Source: Candidatus Saccharibacteria bacterium oral taxon 488 (GTDB lineage Bacteria; Patescibacteriota; Saccharimonadia; Saccharimonadales; Saccharimonadaceae). Taken from it: a stretch of DNA of 64,000 bases. Below, piece by piece: positions 16,721-25,008 of the stretch (position 1 is its first letter; every line of letters starts with the position of its first letter). The notes beneath the pieces are model-generated. The model made no database searches, was not told where the DNA came from, and saw only the letters and a list, made by a program, of their open reading frames with translations. The stretch spans positions 186,001 through 250,000 of the forward strand of contig CP039999.1 of assembly GCA_013099195.1 (NCBI GenBank). Direction: 5' to 3'. A program made the position numbers and the translations under genes.

Positions 16721-18460
16721 ATGAAGCGGTTTTTCTTTGGGATAGTTGCGGTGATGGCGCTGTTGGTTGGATTTGGGTCAACGGCACAGGCGACAAATAA
16801 TTTTACGATTAGTAATTATAGTGTCGATATGGAGCTGGGGCGCGATAGTGAACAGCGTTCGACACTGCGCACCAAACTGACCATTACTGCAGATTTTCCG
16901 CCGCGGCAGAACCATGGCATCGCGCCAGTGTTTGTCAAGAAGTATAATGGACATCCGACTCACTTTACGCTGGAGTCAGTAACGGATGAGCGAGGTACGC
17001 CGCTAGAGCATAAGTGGCATAATGATGAGCTGAGAATTGGCAATAAAGACACCTATGTTAAGGGTAAAAAGATCTACGTCATTACCTATACGCAGCGGGA
17101 CGTGACGAAATTATATCACGATACGGGTAAACAGGAGTTTTATTGGGATGCGATTGGCACTGCTTGGCAGGTGCCAATTCAGTCAGCATCGGTGACGCTC
17201 AAGCTAAGTCCCGAGCTGGTGGCTGCTAAACGAACGAACCTCCAGTGTTATCAGGGTCGGTTTGGTAGTAATCAGCGCTGCGAGGTACGTGAACAGGGCG
17301 ATACGTTGACGGCGACGGCCCGCGCACTGCCAAAGATGGCTGGCGTGACGGTCGCGGTCGGATTTGCGCCGGGGACGTTTGCCGCGTACCAGATGTCATT
17401 CATGGAACAGCTGATTGATTGGTGGGCGAAATTGCAATTGGTGTTGCTGGCGGTGGCGCTGATATTGGCGGGGGTGATCATCGTGGCTTATTATCGGTCG
17501 ATTGGTCGCCGTAAAGAACTGGAGCCAATTCCGCCGGAGTATTTGCCACCGCGAGGTACGAGTGTGACGACATCGGCCAAGCTGGTGCAGCCGTTTCATA
17601 TGGTCAAGGGGTCGGTGATGGCGGCACAAATGATAGATCTGGCGGTGCGGCATTATATTCAGGTTATCGAGGTGAAGCCGCGTACGACATGGCGAACAGC
17701 TGAGTACGAAGTGAAAGTGATACAAGCTCCGGGTAAACTCCTGGCCGAGGAGCAAGAAATGCTGAGGAATATATTTGGCTCCTCGCCGAAAGTTGGTAAG
17801 CGGTTAAATCTAAAAACACTGCGTAACAATGCGCCATATGCGGCGCGAGTACGCTACAGCGCAAAGCAAATGAAGGGGCGGCTTACTAACGACTATGGTT
17901 TGCAAGCGCGCGAGCCGCAACACACCCAACGATTTCGACGGTATGCGATAATTATCAGTATTTTTACGGTGCTATTGCTGTCGCCGGTGCTCTTGGTGCT
18001 GGCGGGGATGGTGTTTTGCCTGTCGTTTGGTAAGGTACTGACCGACAAGGGCCTGGCGCTCAGGCGGCATCTGGCGGGCCTGAAGAGGTACATTGGCGTG
18101 GCTGAGGTCGAGCGTTTGCAGATGCTTCAGAGTCCTGAGGGTGCGGAAAAAGTGAAGATTGATGCGGCTGATGAGAAACAGTTGGTGAAGTTGTACGAGC
18201 GGGTACTGCCGTATGCGGTGTTGTTTGGGCAGGAAAAAGAGTGGAGTGCACAGCTGGGTAAGTACTATGAGCAGGTTGGCGAGCAGCCGGATTGGTACAG
18301 CGGCCAGGGTGCGTTTAATGCGGCGGCGTTTGCGACTGGGATGAACGGTCTGTCAAGTGTAGCTAGTAGCGCCAGTGATTATTCGTCGACCTCTGGCGGC
18401 TCAACTGGCGGCGGCTTTGCTGGCGGCGGCGGTGGTGGCGGCGGAGGCGGCGGCTGGTAA
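16721..18460 (+). CDS. DUF2207 domain-containing membrane protein
   Basis: 579 residues. A signal peptide (about 1-25, ending TAQATN) leads an extracellular beta-rich DUF2207 domain (about 26-220). A membrane span lies at about 238-258 and a hydrophobic hairpin at about 408-438. The tail is a Gly-rich run ending in GGW, with Ser/Gly spacers before it. This layout is typical of the DUF2207 family in many bacteria. The function is not established. The likely place is the cytoplasmic membrane with the first domain outside. The next gene starts 2 nt after its stop. Confidence 0.85.
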   Translation: MKRFFFGIVAVMALLVGFGSTAQATNNFTISNYSVDMELGRDSEQRSTLRTKLTITADFPPRQNHGIAPVFVKKYNGHPTHFTLESVTDERGTPLEHKWHNDELRIGNKDTYVKGKKIYVITYTQRDVTKLYHDTGKQEFYWDAIGTAWQVPIQSASVTLKLSPELVAAKRTNLQCYQGRFGSNQRCEVREQGDTLTATARALPKMAGVTVAVGFAPGTFAAYQMSFMEQLIDWWAKLQLVLLAVALILAGVIIVAYYRSIGRRKELEPIPPEYLPPRGTSVTTSAKLVQPFHMVKGSVMAAQMIDLAVRHYIQVIEVKPRTTWRTAEYEVKVIQAPGKLLAEEQEMLRNIFGSSPKVGKRLNLKTLRNNAPYAARVRYSAKQMKGRLTNDYGLQAREPQHTQRFRRYAIIISIFTVLLLSPVLLVLAGMVFCLSFGKVLTDKGLALRRHLAGLKRYIGVAEVERLQMLQSPEGAEKVKIDAADEKQLVKLYERVLPYAVLFGQEKEWSAQLGKYYEQVGEQPDWYSGQGAFNAAAFATGMNGLSSVASSASDYSSTSGGSTGGGFAGGGGGGGGGGGW

Positions 18461-18462
18461 TC

Positions 18463-19377
18463 GTGTCTGATGCTTTATTATTAATGATGGCGGCAGTGTT
18501 GTTGGTGCTGTCGGGGTCGTTTTCGGGCTTGAATATTGGGCTGATGATGGCGCGGCCCGATGATTTGCGACGCAAGGCCAGGCAGGGTGATGTGATCGCT
18601 GCCCGGGTATACCGCTACCGCAAGGATGGCTATTATCTGATCTTTTGTATTTTGCTGGGTAATATGACAAACGGCGTGATCGGCGGGTTGATTGCCACAT
18701 TATTGATCACGATGTTTGGTGAGATTTTACCGCAGGCGATTTTTACTCAGCGCGGCTATCGTTTTGTACGGCATTTCTTTTGGCTACTGGATGTGATTTA
18801 TGTGCTATTTTGGCCGCTGGCTCGGCCGATGTCGAAGCTACTGAACCGCTGGCTAGGCAAGGAAACGCCGCAGCTGTATTCACATCAGGAGTTGGAACAG
18901 ATTATTCATGAGCATGCCGCGCGGTCGGATAGCCCAGTCGATTACGATGAAAGCCGGATCGCGGCGGGTGCGCTACAATTTAGTAAAAAGACAGCTGGCG
19001 ATTTGGTGACGCCGATGGATGAGGTATTTACCGTGGATTTGGGTGATGAGCTGGACGCAACGCTGCTGGCCCAGATCAAACACGCTGGACATTCGCGGAT
19101 CCCAGTGCGGGCTGATGGGCGGCTGGCGGGGATTTTATATGTCAAAGATGTGGTGGGGCGCGAGCTACCGCTACCGATTAGTCAACTGTACCGTGATAAG
19201 ATCCATGACATCGACGCGCGGTCGCGGCTGGACACGGTGCTCAGTCGATTTATCCAAACGCGCAGTCATTTGTTCGTGGTGATGGATGACGAGAATGAGC
19301 TGGGTATCATCACGCTAGAGGATGTGATTGAAGAGATTTTGGACCAGGAAATTGAGGACGAATATGACGAGAAATAG
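18463..19377 (+). CDS. CNNM/hemolysin-C type membrane protein with CBS pair
   Basis: About 304 residues. The N-terminal half is a DUF21 (CNNM) transmembrane domain with FSGLNIGLM (about 20-28) and GEILPQAIF (about 86-94). The C-terminal half is a CBS pair (TPMDEVFTVDLGD ... HSRIPV ... GIITLEDVIEEILDQEIEDEYDE). Relatives (CorC, YhdP, MpfA) export Mg2+ or sense nucleotides. The terminal CorC-HlyC domain found in longer relatives is absent. The start is GTG, 2 nt after DUF2207, so the two are probably translated together. Confidence 0.88.
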   Translation: MSDALLLMMAAVLLVLSGSFSGLNIGLMMARPDDLRRKARQGDVIAARVYRYRKDGYYLIFCILLGNMTNGVIGGLIATLLITMFGEILPQAIFTQRGYRFVRHFFWLLDVIYVLFWPLARPMSKLLNRWLGKETPQLYSHQELEQIIHEHAARSDSPVDYDESRIAAGALQFSKKTAGDLVTPMDEVFTVDLGDELDATLLAQIKHAGHSRIPVRADGRLAGILYVKDVVGRELPLPISQLYRDKIHDIDARSRLDTVLSRFIQTRSHLFVVMDDENELGIITLEDVIEEILDQEIEDEYDEK

Positions 19378-19395
19378 TAAATAGCTTGACTTTTT

Positions 19396-19429
19396 ATAGT
19401 ACCTTGTATAACATAGTACTATGTATAAT
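19396..19429 (+). promoter_or_regulatory. Tandem repeat/palindrome, likely PadR operator
   Basis: Two adjacent 17-bp units of form ATAGTAC-NNN-GTATAAY (19396-19412 and 19413-19429, 14 of 17 identical) overlap a 12-bp palindrome CATAGTACTATG (19412-19423). They cover the -10 region downstream of TTGACT (19386-19391). The operon encodes a PadR regulator, so autoregulation is likely but inferred. Confidence 0.6.
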
Positions 19430-19449
19430 GAAAATGCAAGGAGCATAGT

Positions 19450-20739
19450 ATGAGGAGAATCGACATCATTAAGCGGGCGGGGCGGAATCTTCGCCAGTCA
19501 AAAGGCCGGACGATTTTGACGTCATTGGCGATTTCTGTTGGGGCGTTTACGATTGGCTTGGCACTGATGGCTGGTGAGGGTGGTCGACTGTACACCAATA
19601 GTATCGTTGACGCAGCTGGCGATAAAAAAGTAATTATGGTCAATAAAAAGATTGAAGCAGATAAGAAAGATAAATTACCAGAATACGGCAATTCGGCAGA
19701 AGAAGCTGACAAAAATAAAGTATCGGCGGCGCGCAGCAAATATTTGCTTAACGACAAGGATTTGGAAAAGATCCGACGAACACCGCATGTAAAAACGGTA
19801 ACGCCGGCGTATTCGACTGATGGCGTGGCGTATGCTAAGAGTTCAGCAAGTGATAAAAAATTTGCACTGACGGTGGGTGTTAAAATGGATAGGACTCGGG
19901 CGGAATTGGCAGCAGGAATCCTGGAGGATTTTATGCCAAAACCGGGCGAGATTATCATCCCGGATGATTATGTGAAGCAGTTAGGCTTTAAGGATGCGCA
20001 GTCGGCGATTGGACAGACAATAACCTTGGGTGTGCGTAGCGCAGCGCGGGGTGGTAATGTTGCTAAAGAGGTATCATTCAAGATCGCGGCGGTGGACAAA
20101 AAATCAGACACCATTTTGTTTTATGAACCAATGCTGAGAATTTCGACGGCTGATGCTAAAGCTATTTACGAATTCAGCCATAATAAGAGCCAGCCACATC
20201 AGTATTCAACGGCGATTGCTTTGGTGGATGACGAGAAGAATGTTGATGTTGCCAAAGACGAAATCAATAAAGATTACAGTGCGTATTCGATTCAGGATAT
20301 TCGAAAAACGTTGCTGACAATGGTCAATGTGGCTCAAGCGGCACTGGCGTCATTTGGTGGATTAGCATTGCTGGCCAGTGTATTCGGGATTATTAACACT
20401 ATGTATATTTCGGTGTTGGAGCGTACCAGTCAAATTGGTCTAATGAAGGCGCTCGGGATGCGCGGCCGCGATATTGGTAAATTATTCCGCTATGAAGCAG
20501 CGTGGGTTGGTTTGCTGGGCGGACTGATTGGCGTTGGCTTGGCAAGTTTGGTGACGTTGCTGAATCCAGTGATTACTAGTGCGCTGAAGTTGGGCGCGGG
20601 CACGAATTTGCTGGTGATTAATCCGCTACACATTGGTTTGCTGGTGGTTGGTCTGGTGGTGATGGCGGTTATTTCCGGCTGGCTGCCAAGCCGCAAAGCA
20701 ACAAAATTGGACCCAATTGAGGCATTAAGGACGGAATAG
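19450..20739 (+). CDS. ABC transporter permease, MacB/FtsX type
   Basis: 429 residues. An N-terminal membrane helix (about 20-40) is followed by a periplasmic-type (outer-face) MacB-like domain of about 250 residues. Three C-terminal membrane helices carry the FtsX signature: FGIINTMYISVLERTSQIGL near residue 313-332 and SRKATKLDPIEALRTE at the end. AAGGAG precedes the ATG. It is the first gene of an operon with its ATPase, a PadR regulator and a PspC protein. Such transporters move lipoproteins, peptides or antibiotics. The substrate is unknown. A paralog lies at 25.0 kb. Confidence 0.9.
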   Translation: MRRIDIIKRAGRNLRQSKGRTILTSLAISVGAFTIGLALMAGEGGRLYTNSIVDAAGDKKVIMVNKKIEADKKDKLPEYGNSAEEADKNKVSAARSKYLLNDKDLEKIRRTPHVKTVTPAYSTDGVAYAKSSASDKKFALTVGVKMDRTRAELAAGILEDFMPKPGEIIIPDDYVKQLGFKDAQSAIGQTITLGVRSAARGGNVAKEVSFKIAAVDKKSDTILFYEPMLRISTADAKAIYEFSHNKSQPHQYSTAIALVDDEKNVDVAKDEINKDYSAYSIQDIRKTLLTMVNVAQAALASFGGLALLASVFGIINTMYISVLERTSQIGLMKALGMRGRDIGKLFRYEAAWVGLLGGLIGVGLASLVTLLNPVITSALKLGAGTNLLVINPLHIGLLVVGLVVMAVISGWLPSRKATKLDPIEALRTE

Positions 20740-20749
20740 GAGAAATATC

Positions 20750-21448
20750 ATGATTGAACTGAAAAATGTGACAAAAGTTTATGGCAAAAAGAAAAACCAA
20801 TTTACGGCGCTGAAAAATATCAGCTTGACCATTCCGACAGGAGCCAGCGTGGCGATACTCGGAAAATCTGGTTCGGGTAAATCGACGCTAATGCATGCTA
20901 TTTCAGGCTTGGATAAGCCGCAGAAAGGTCAAGTGATTATTGATGGACAAGATATTTTGCAGCTGAAGTCAAAGCATGTCGATGAATTCCGTGCTAAAAA
21001 AATTGGCTTTATTTTCCAAAGTTTCTTCGTCCAGGGCAATGAGAGTGTGATTGACAATGTCAGTTTGCCACTGGAAATTGCGCGGCTGCCGCGGAAAAAA
21101 CGGGCGCATAAAATCAACGCGGCGCTTAAGGCGGTAGATTTGCATGATAAGCGAAAAAACCGCGCCAAAGACCTGTCGGGTGGTCAGAAGCAGCGTTTGG
21201 CGATTGCTCGGGCGATCGTCGGTGATCCGCAAATTATCTTTGCCGACGAACCGACGGGTAACTTGGATAGTGAAACAGGCGCGAGAGTGGAAGAATTGTT
21301 GTTTGATTATAATAAGCAAAAGGGCGTAACCTTGATCGTGGTGACACACGACGCTGATTTGGCGAAAAAATGCGATCATCAAATCATCATCAAAGACGGT
21401 CGGATTGAAAAATCAACCGTGCCAGGAGGGATAAGGCATGGACGTTAG
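20750..21448 (+). CDS. ABC transporter ATPase, LolD/MacB type
   Basis: 232 residues. Walker [10 protein letters not shown] (about 38-46), Q-loop IFQSFFV, signature LSGGQKQR (about 142-149), Walker [11 protein letters not shown] and switch His in VVTHDAD. It belongs to the family that partners with FtsX-like permeases and pairs with the gene directly upstream. Its last 11 bases overlap the PadR gene. A close paralog is at 24.2 kb, sharing the stretch [19 protein letters not shown]. Confidence 0.93.
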   Translation: MIELKNVTKVYGKKKNQFTALKNISLTIPTGASVAILGKSGSGKSTLMHAISGLDKPQKGQVIIDGQDILQLKSKHVDEFRAKKIGFIFQSFFVQGNESVIDNVSLPLEIARLPRKKRAHKINAALKAVDLHDKRKNRAKDLSGGQKQRLAIARAIVGDPQIIFADEPTGNLDSETGARVEELLFDYNKQKGVTLIVVTHDADLAKKCDHQIIIKDGRIEKSTVPGGIRHGR

Positions 21449-21782
21449 TGCTTATGCTGAGAGTCTGGCGATTCAGCTGCGCAAAGGTTTTTTGGTCTAC
21501 TGTGTGCTGCTGGTTTGTGCCAAGCAACCGCAATATACCGGCGACATTGTGAAGCAATTGAGCGAGTCGGAGCTGATGGTAGTGGAAGGAACGATTTATC
21601 CGCTGCTCAGCCGCTTGCAAAAATACGGCTATTTGCAGCACGAATGGCAGGAAAGCGAGCAAGGTCCGCCGCGCAAATATTATTCGCTGACTGACAATGG
21701 CAAGCAATTGGTGGATGAATTGAAAGATCGGATAAAACTGTTAAATAATTCGCTGAAAAATCTCGAGAAAGGAGCAAAGTGA
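21438..21782 (+). CDS. PadR family transcriptional regulator
   Basis: 114 residues with the PadR winged helix-turn-helix. YCVLLVCAKQPQYTGDIVKQL and EGTIYPLLSRLQKYGYL (about 52-68) are the recognition and wing segments, followed by GPPRKYYSLTDNGKQ. It is of the short PadR-s2 type. It overlaps the ATPase gene and is followed at once by a PspC-domain gene. PadR regulators next to ABC and PspC/DUF1700 genes usually repress their own operon. The tandem repeat at 19396-19429 is the likely site. Confidence 0.92.
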   Translation: MDVSAYAESLAIQLRKGFLVYCVLLVCAKQPQYTGDIVKQLSESELMVVEGTIYPLLSRLQKYGYLQHEWQESEQGPPRKYYSLTDNGKQLVDELKDRIKLLNNSLKNLEKGAK

Positions 21783-23074
21783 TGAAAGAAATAACCAGAA
21801 TCCATTTGGCGAAAACGCCGTTTAGCGCGGAGATTGATGCCAAAAAATCGTTGGAGAAATATCTTAATTTAATTCAGAAAAACATGCATGCCGAGCCGGA
21901 AGCCATGCAAGAAATTGAAGCGCGAATGGTGGAGCTTTTGGCGGAGCGCGGCGTGGCAAAGGACGGCGTGATTGGCAACGATGATGTTCTGGCAATTCAG
22001 GAACAGATGGGCGAGCCGCGCGATTTTTCGGATGATGCCGAGTCGGTGGAGATCGATGACGAGCCCGAGCGTTCAGAGCGTTCAGAGCGACGGCTGATGC
22101 GTGATACGGAACATGCGCTGATTGGTGGCGTGTGTGCAGGCATTGCTGCCTATTGGGGAACCAATCCTTTGTGGGTACGATTATTGTTCATTTTTTCGCC
22201 ATTTATTACCTTTGGTGCGGCGGTATTGATTTATATCGTGATGTGGCTGTCAGTTCCAGAGGCGCGGACTGCCTCTGATAAGCTCCAAATGCGCGGCAAG
22301 GCAGTAACGTTTGATTCGCTGAAGCGTCAGGCCAGTCGGAATGAGCCATCCGTAGGGCGGAATAGTAACACGGGTCATACGGCAGCAAAAGTATTTCGAT
22401 TTATTCTTGGTGTTGGTATTCTCATGGTAACGCTGGGGCTGTTGGTGGCACTGATCGTGGGGGCGGTCAGTGGCATCGCGGTGATTGGTTTGCTTGATGG
22501 ATTCTATGCACAGCCGTGGGCGTGGGGTCTGTGGGCATCCTTACTCGTTGGTGGCGTGGCGGCGGTATGGCTGGGCGCGATATTGAGCCACAGTGCCTTT
22601 ACGTGGACATTAAAGCGGCTATCGGTGGTTATGACGGTGGTGGCGCTAGTTGTGGGAGCACTATCGGTTTCGGGAATGACGCTGTTTGGCGTCGGTATGG
22701 CGAATGAGCTAGCACGTGACGAGGAGCGTTTGACAAAAATCGTGCCGGTTGAACTGCCAAGTGATATGAAGGGCGTGAAGTATGTCCACGTCGAGGGTGG
22801 GAATATCCCGTTACATTTTGGGGATACGACTCGAGGTGATATCAAGGTTGAACTGCGTTATATAGACCTCAAGGGCAAGCGCCAGCAGCCAAAGGTGTCG
22901 GCGGTACGTGACGGTGATAAGCTTGTACTCAGAGTTGAAAATCAGCGTAGTCGCTGTCGTACAACGTGGTTTGGCCTCTCGCCAGAGCTTGACGTCGACT
23001 GCTTCGGGTTTGTGCGGCTGCATGTGTCTGGGCCGCTGTCGCCATCGCCCGCACCACAATCAAGTGACGCATAG
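21782..23074 (+). CDS. PspC domain membrane protein with N-terminal HAAS-like region
   Basis: About 430 residues. The N-terminal 100 residues are helical and acidic, of the kind that accompanies PadR regulators (HAAS/DUF1700-like). A PspC domain follows at about 100-160 (ALIGGVCAGIAAYWGTNPLWVRLLF). Four or so membrane helices lie at about 200-300, and an outer-face beta domain at the C-terminus contains four Cys/Trp-rich positions near SRCRTTWFGLSPELDVDCF. The ATG overlaps the PadR stop (TGATG). A role in envelope-stress sensing is an inference from the domain. Confidence 0.78.
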   Translation: MKEITRIHLAKTPFSAEIDAKKSLEKYLNLIQKNMHAEPEAMQEIEARMVELLAERGVAKDGVIGNDDVLAIQEQMGEPRDFSDDAESVEIDDEPERSERSERRLMRDTEHALIGGVCAGIAAYWGTNPLWVRLLFIFSPFITFGAAVLIYIVMWLSVPEARTASDKLQMRGKAVTFDSLKRQASRNEPSVGRNSNTGHTAAKVFRFILGVGILMVTLGLLVALIVGAVSGIAVIGLLDGFYAQPWAWGLWASLLVGGVAAVWLGAILSHSAFTWTLKRLSVVMTVVALVVGALSVSGMTLFGVGMANELARDEERLTKIVPVELPSDMKGVKYVHVEGGNIPLHFGDTTRGDIKVELRYIDLKGKRQQPKVSAVRDGDKLVLRVENQRSRCRTTWFGLSPELDVDCFGFVRLHVSGPLSPSPAPQSSDA

Positions 23075-23109
23075 TGAGTGCGGAGGTTGGCGAATGCTTA
23101 CCGAGCTGC

Positions 23110-23139
23110 TACACTGAAGGGATGAGAAGGAGCTATTAA
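23110..23139 (+). promoter_or_regulatory. -10 box and leaderless mini-ORF before uppP
   Basis: TGC-TACACT (-10 at 23110-23115) is followed after 6 nt by ATG and a five-codon frame (MRRSY, stop at 23137-23139). The frame itself contains the AAGGAG ribosome site of uppP. Confidence 0.35.
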
Positions 23140-23142
23140 GCA

Positions 23143-23985
23143 GTGGCGTGGTGGCAAGCGATCATCCTCGGCATCATTGAAGGCGTGACGGAGTTTTTGC
23201 CAGTTTCTTCGACGGGGCACTTGACGATCGTCGAGAAATTAATGGGGATGAGAATTGATGATCCAAGTCTGACAGCGTTCACGGCAGTGATTCAGATTGG
23301 CGCAATCTTGGCAGCGATCATCTATTTCTGGAGCGATATCTGGCGGGTGCTGAGCGCGTGGTGGCGCGGGCTGTGGTGGAAGCGGGCGCGGCGACAGTTT
23401 GATTATGCGTATGGCTGGGCGATTATCATCGGTTCGGTGCCGATCGCAGTGATTGGACTACTATTTAAGGATCAAGTCGAGACAGTGCTGCGTAGCCTGT
23501 GGTTTGTGGCGGTAGCGTTGATCGGCTGGAGTTTGGTGATGTGGTGGGCTGATAAGCGTTCAGAAAAAACCAGTCACCGCAGTGAACAGCAAACGACGTG
23601 GCGAGATACGCTGGCGATTGGTGTGGGGCAATGTCTGGCACTGATACCGGGTATTAGCCGGTCGGGGGCAACGATCTCGGTGGGCCTGCTGCGGGGATTT
23701 GACCGAGTGGCGGTGACAAAGCTCAGTTTTTTCCTCGGTATTCCGGCCTTGATGGCGGCGGGGCTACTGGAGATGCTGACCGCCTCAAAGCACATCGCGG
23801 GCGGCGTTGGCTGGACGGCAACGATACTTGCGACCATCGTGTCGTTTGTGGTCGGCTACCTCGCGATATCGTGGCTACTCAAGTTTGTGGCGCGGAATGA
23901 CTTCTCACTATTTATTTGGTATCGAGTCGGGCTAGGTGGCCTAATCATTGTTTTACTGATGAGCGGTGCGATCAGCGCGGTCTAG
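23143..23985 (+). CDS. uppP: Undecaprenyl-diphosphatase (BacA/UppP)
   Basis: Membrane enzyme that converts C55-PP to C55-P for reuse in wall synthesis. EGVTEFLPVSSTGHL (about 10-24) and GISRSGATIS (about 169-178) are the two catalytic signatures. About eight membrane helices, 280 residues. The start is GTG 23143 with AAGGAG upstream. Together with uppS and murD in this window it shows that the cell maintains a peptidoglycan lipid cycle. Confidence 0.96.
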   Translation: MAWWQAIILGIIEGVTEFLPVSSTGHLTIVEKLMGMRIDDPSLTAFTAVIQIGAILAAIIYFWSDIWRVLSAWWRGLWWKRARRQFDYAYGWAIIIGSVPIAVIGLLFKDQVETVLRSLWFVAVALIGWSLVMWWADKRSEKTSHRSEQQTTWRDTLAIGVGQCLALIPGISRSGATISVGLLRGFDRVAVTKLSFFLGIPALMAAGLLEMLTASKHIAGGVGWTATILATIVSFVVGYLAISWLLKFVARNDFSLFIWYRVGLGGLIIVLLMSGAISAV

Positions 23986-24162
23986 CTTGTCGTTAAAAGT
24001 GTATAGTTACTTTTTGGATTGGGCGACTACGGGCGCGACCAGGGTAATCATAAGTTTTGATCACATTCTTCATTCTATGATACGATTGTAATATAGAGGT
24101 CAGGCTTGGTTATGACATCTTGTCCTTGTTACGACGAGAAACTGCAGAAGTTAGGAGGGAGA

Positions 24163-25008
24163 ATGATAGAAATCAAACATATTACCAAGACGTACGGTGG
24201 CAAGAAAAATGCTTTCGTGGCGCTAGATGATGTTAATATCGAGATCGCGGATGGGGCGAGTGTGGCAATTTTAGGCAAATCTGGTTCGGGGAAATCGACG
24301 CTGATGCACGCAATTTCGGGGTTGGATAAGCCTGAGCAGGGCGAAGTGTTGGTTGATGGCGAGGATATTTTGCGCCTCAAGACGCGGGCAACGGATAGGT
24401 TCCGCGCTGAGAAGATAGGCTTTATTTTTCAGAGTTTTTTCGTCGAGGGTGGTGAAACGTGTTATGACAATGTCAGTTTGTCGCTGGAGACTGCTGGCGT
24501 CCCTCGTGCTCAGCGCAAGCGGCGCATCGAGTCGGCATTAAAAGCGGTTGATTTGACTGATAAGACCAAGGTGCGTGCTAAACATCTCTCTGGTGGGCAA
24601 AAGCAGCGCCTGGCGATCGCCCGGGCTATTGCCGGTGAACCAGCGATTTTGTTCGCTGATGAGCCAACTGGCAATCTTGACTCGGCAACATCGGCGATGA
24701 TTGAAGATCTGTTATTTGAGTATCAAAAACAGCACGGCGCAACCTTGATTATCGTGACGCATGATGAAGATTTAGCGAAACGATGTGAGCGGATTATTCG
24801 CATCAAAGATGGTCGAATTGAATCTGATTCGGCGATTGAAGACGCGATTCGGATCGCTCAAGGTAAAACGGTGGCCTCGGGGGCTCATCGTCATGCCGCT
24901 ACGGTGACAATTGCCGCCGCAGCCCCTCTGCCTGAGCCAAAGAAGCCTCGTCGTCAGGCGAAACAGTCAAGAGCCACGAAACCTATCAAAAAGGAGGCGA
25001 AAAAATGA
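24163..25008 (+). CDS. ABC transporter ATPase with basic C-terminal tail
   Basis: About 281 residues. Walker [10 protein letters not shown], signature LSGGQKQR and Walker [11 protein letters not shown] are intact. The N-terminal 225 residues are very similar to the ATPase at 20.75 kb. A tail of about 55 residues, rich in Ala, Pro and Lys, is added and probably disordered. I start at ATG 24163 because TAGGAGGGAG lies just before it. An in-frame GTG or ATG further upstream would add a Cys-rich leader with no ribosome site. The permease follows with a 4-bp ATGA overlap. Confidence 0.92.
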   Translation: MIEIKHITKTYGGKKNAFVALDDVNIEIADGASVAILGKSGSGKSTLMHAISGLDKPEQGEVLVDGEDILRLKTRATDRFRAEKIGFIFQSFFVEGGETCYDNVSLSLETAGVPRAQRKRRIESALKAVDLTDKTKVRAKHLSGGQKQRLAIARAIAGEPAILFADEPTGNLDSATSAMIEDLLFEYQKQHGATLIIVTHDEDLAKRCERIIRIKDGRIESDSAIEDAIRIAQGKTVASGAHRHAATVTIAAAAPLPEPKKPRRQAKQSRATKPIKKEAKK

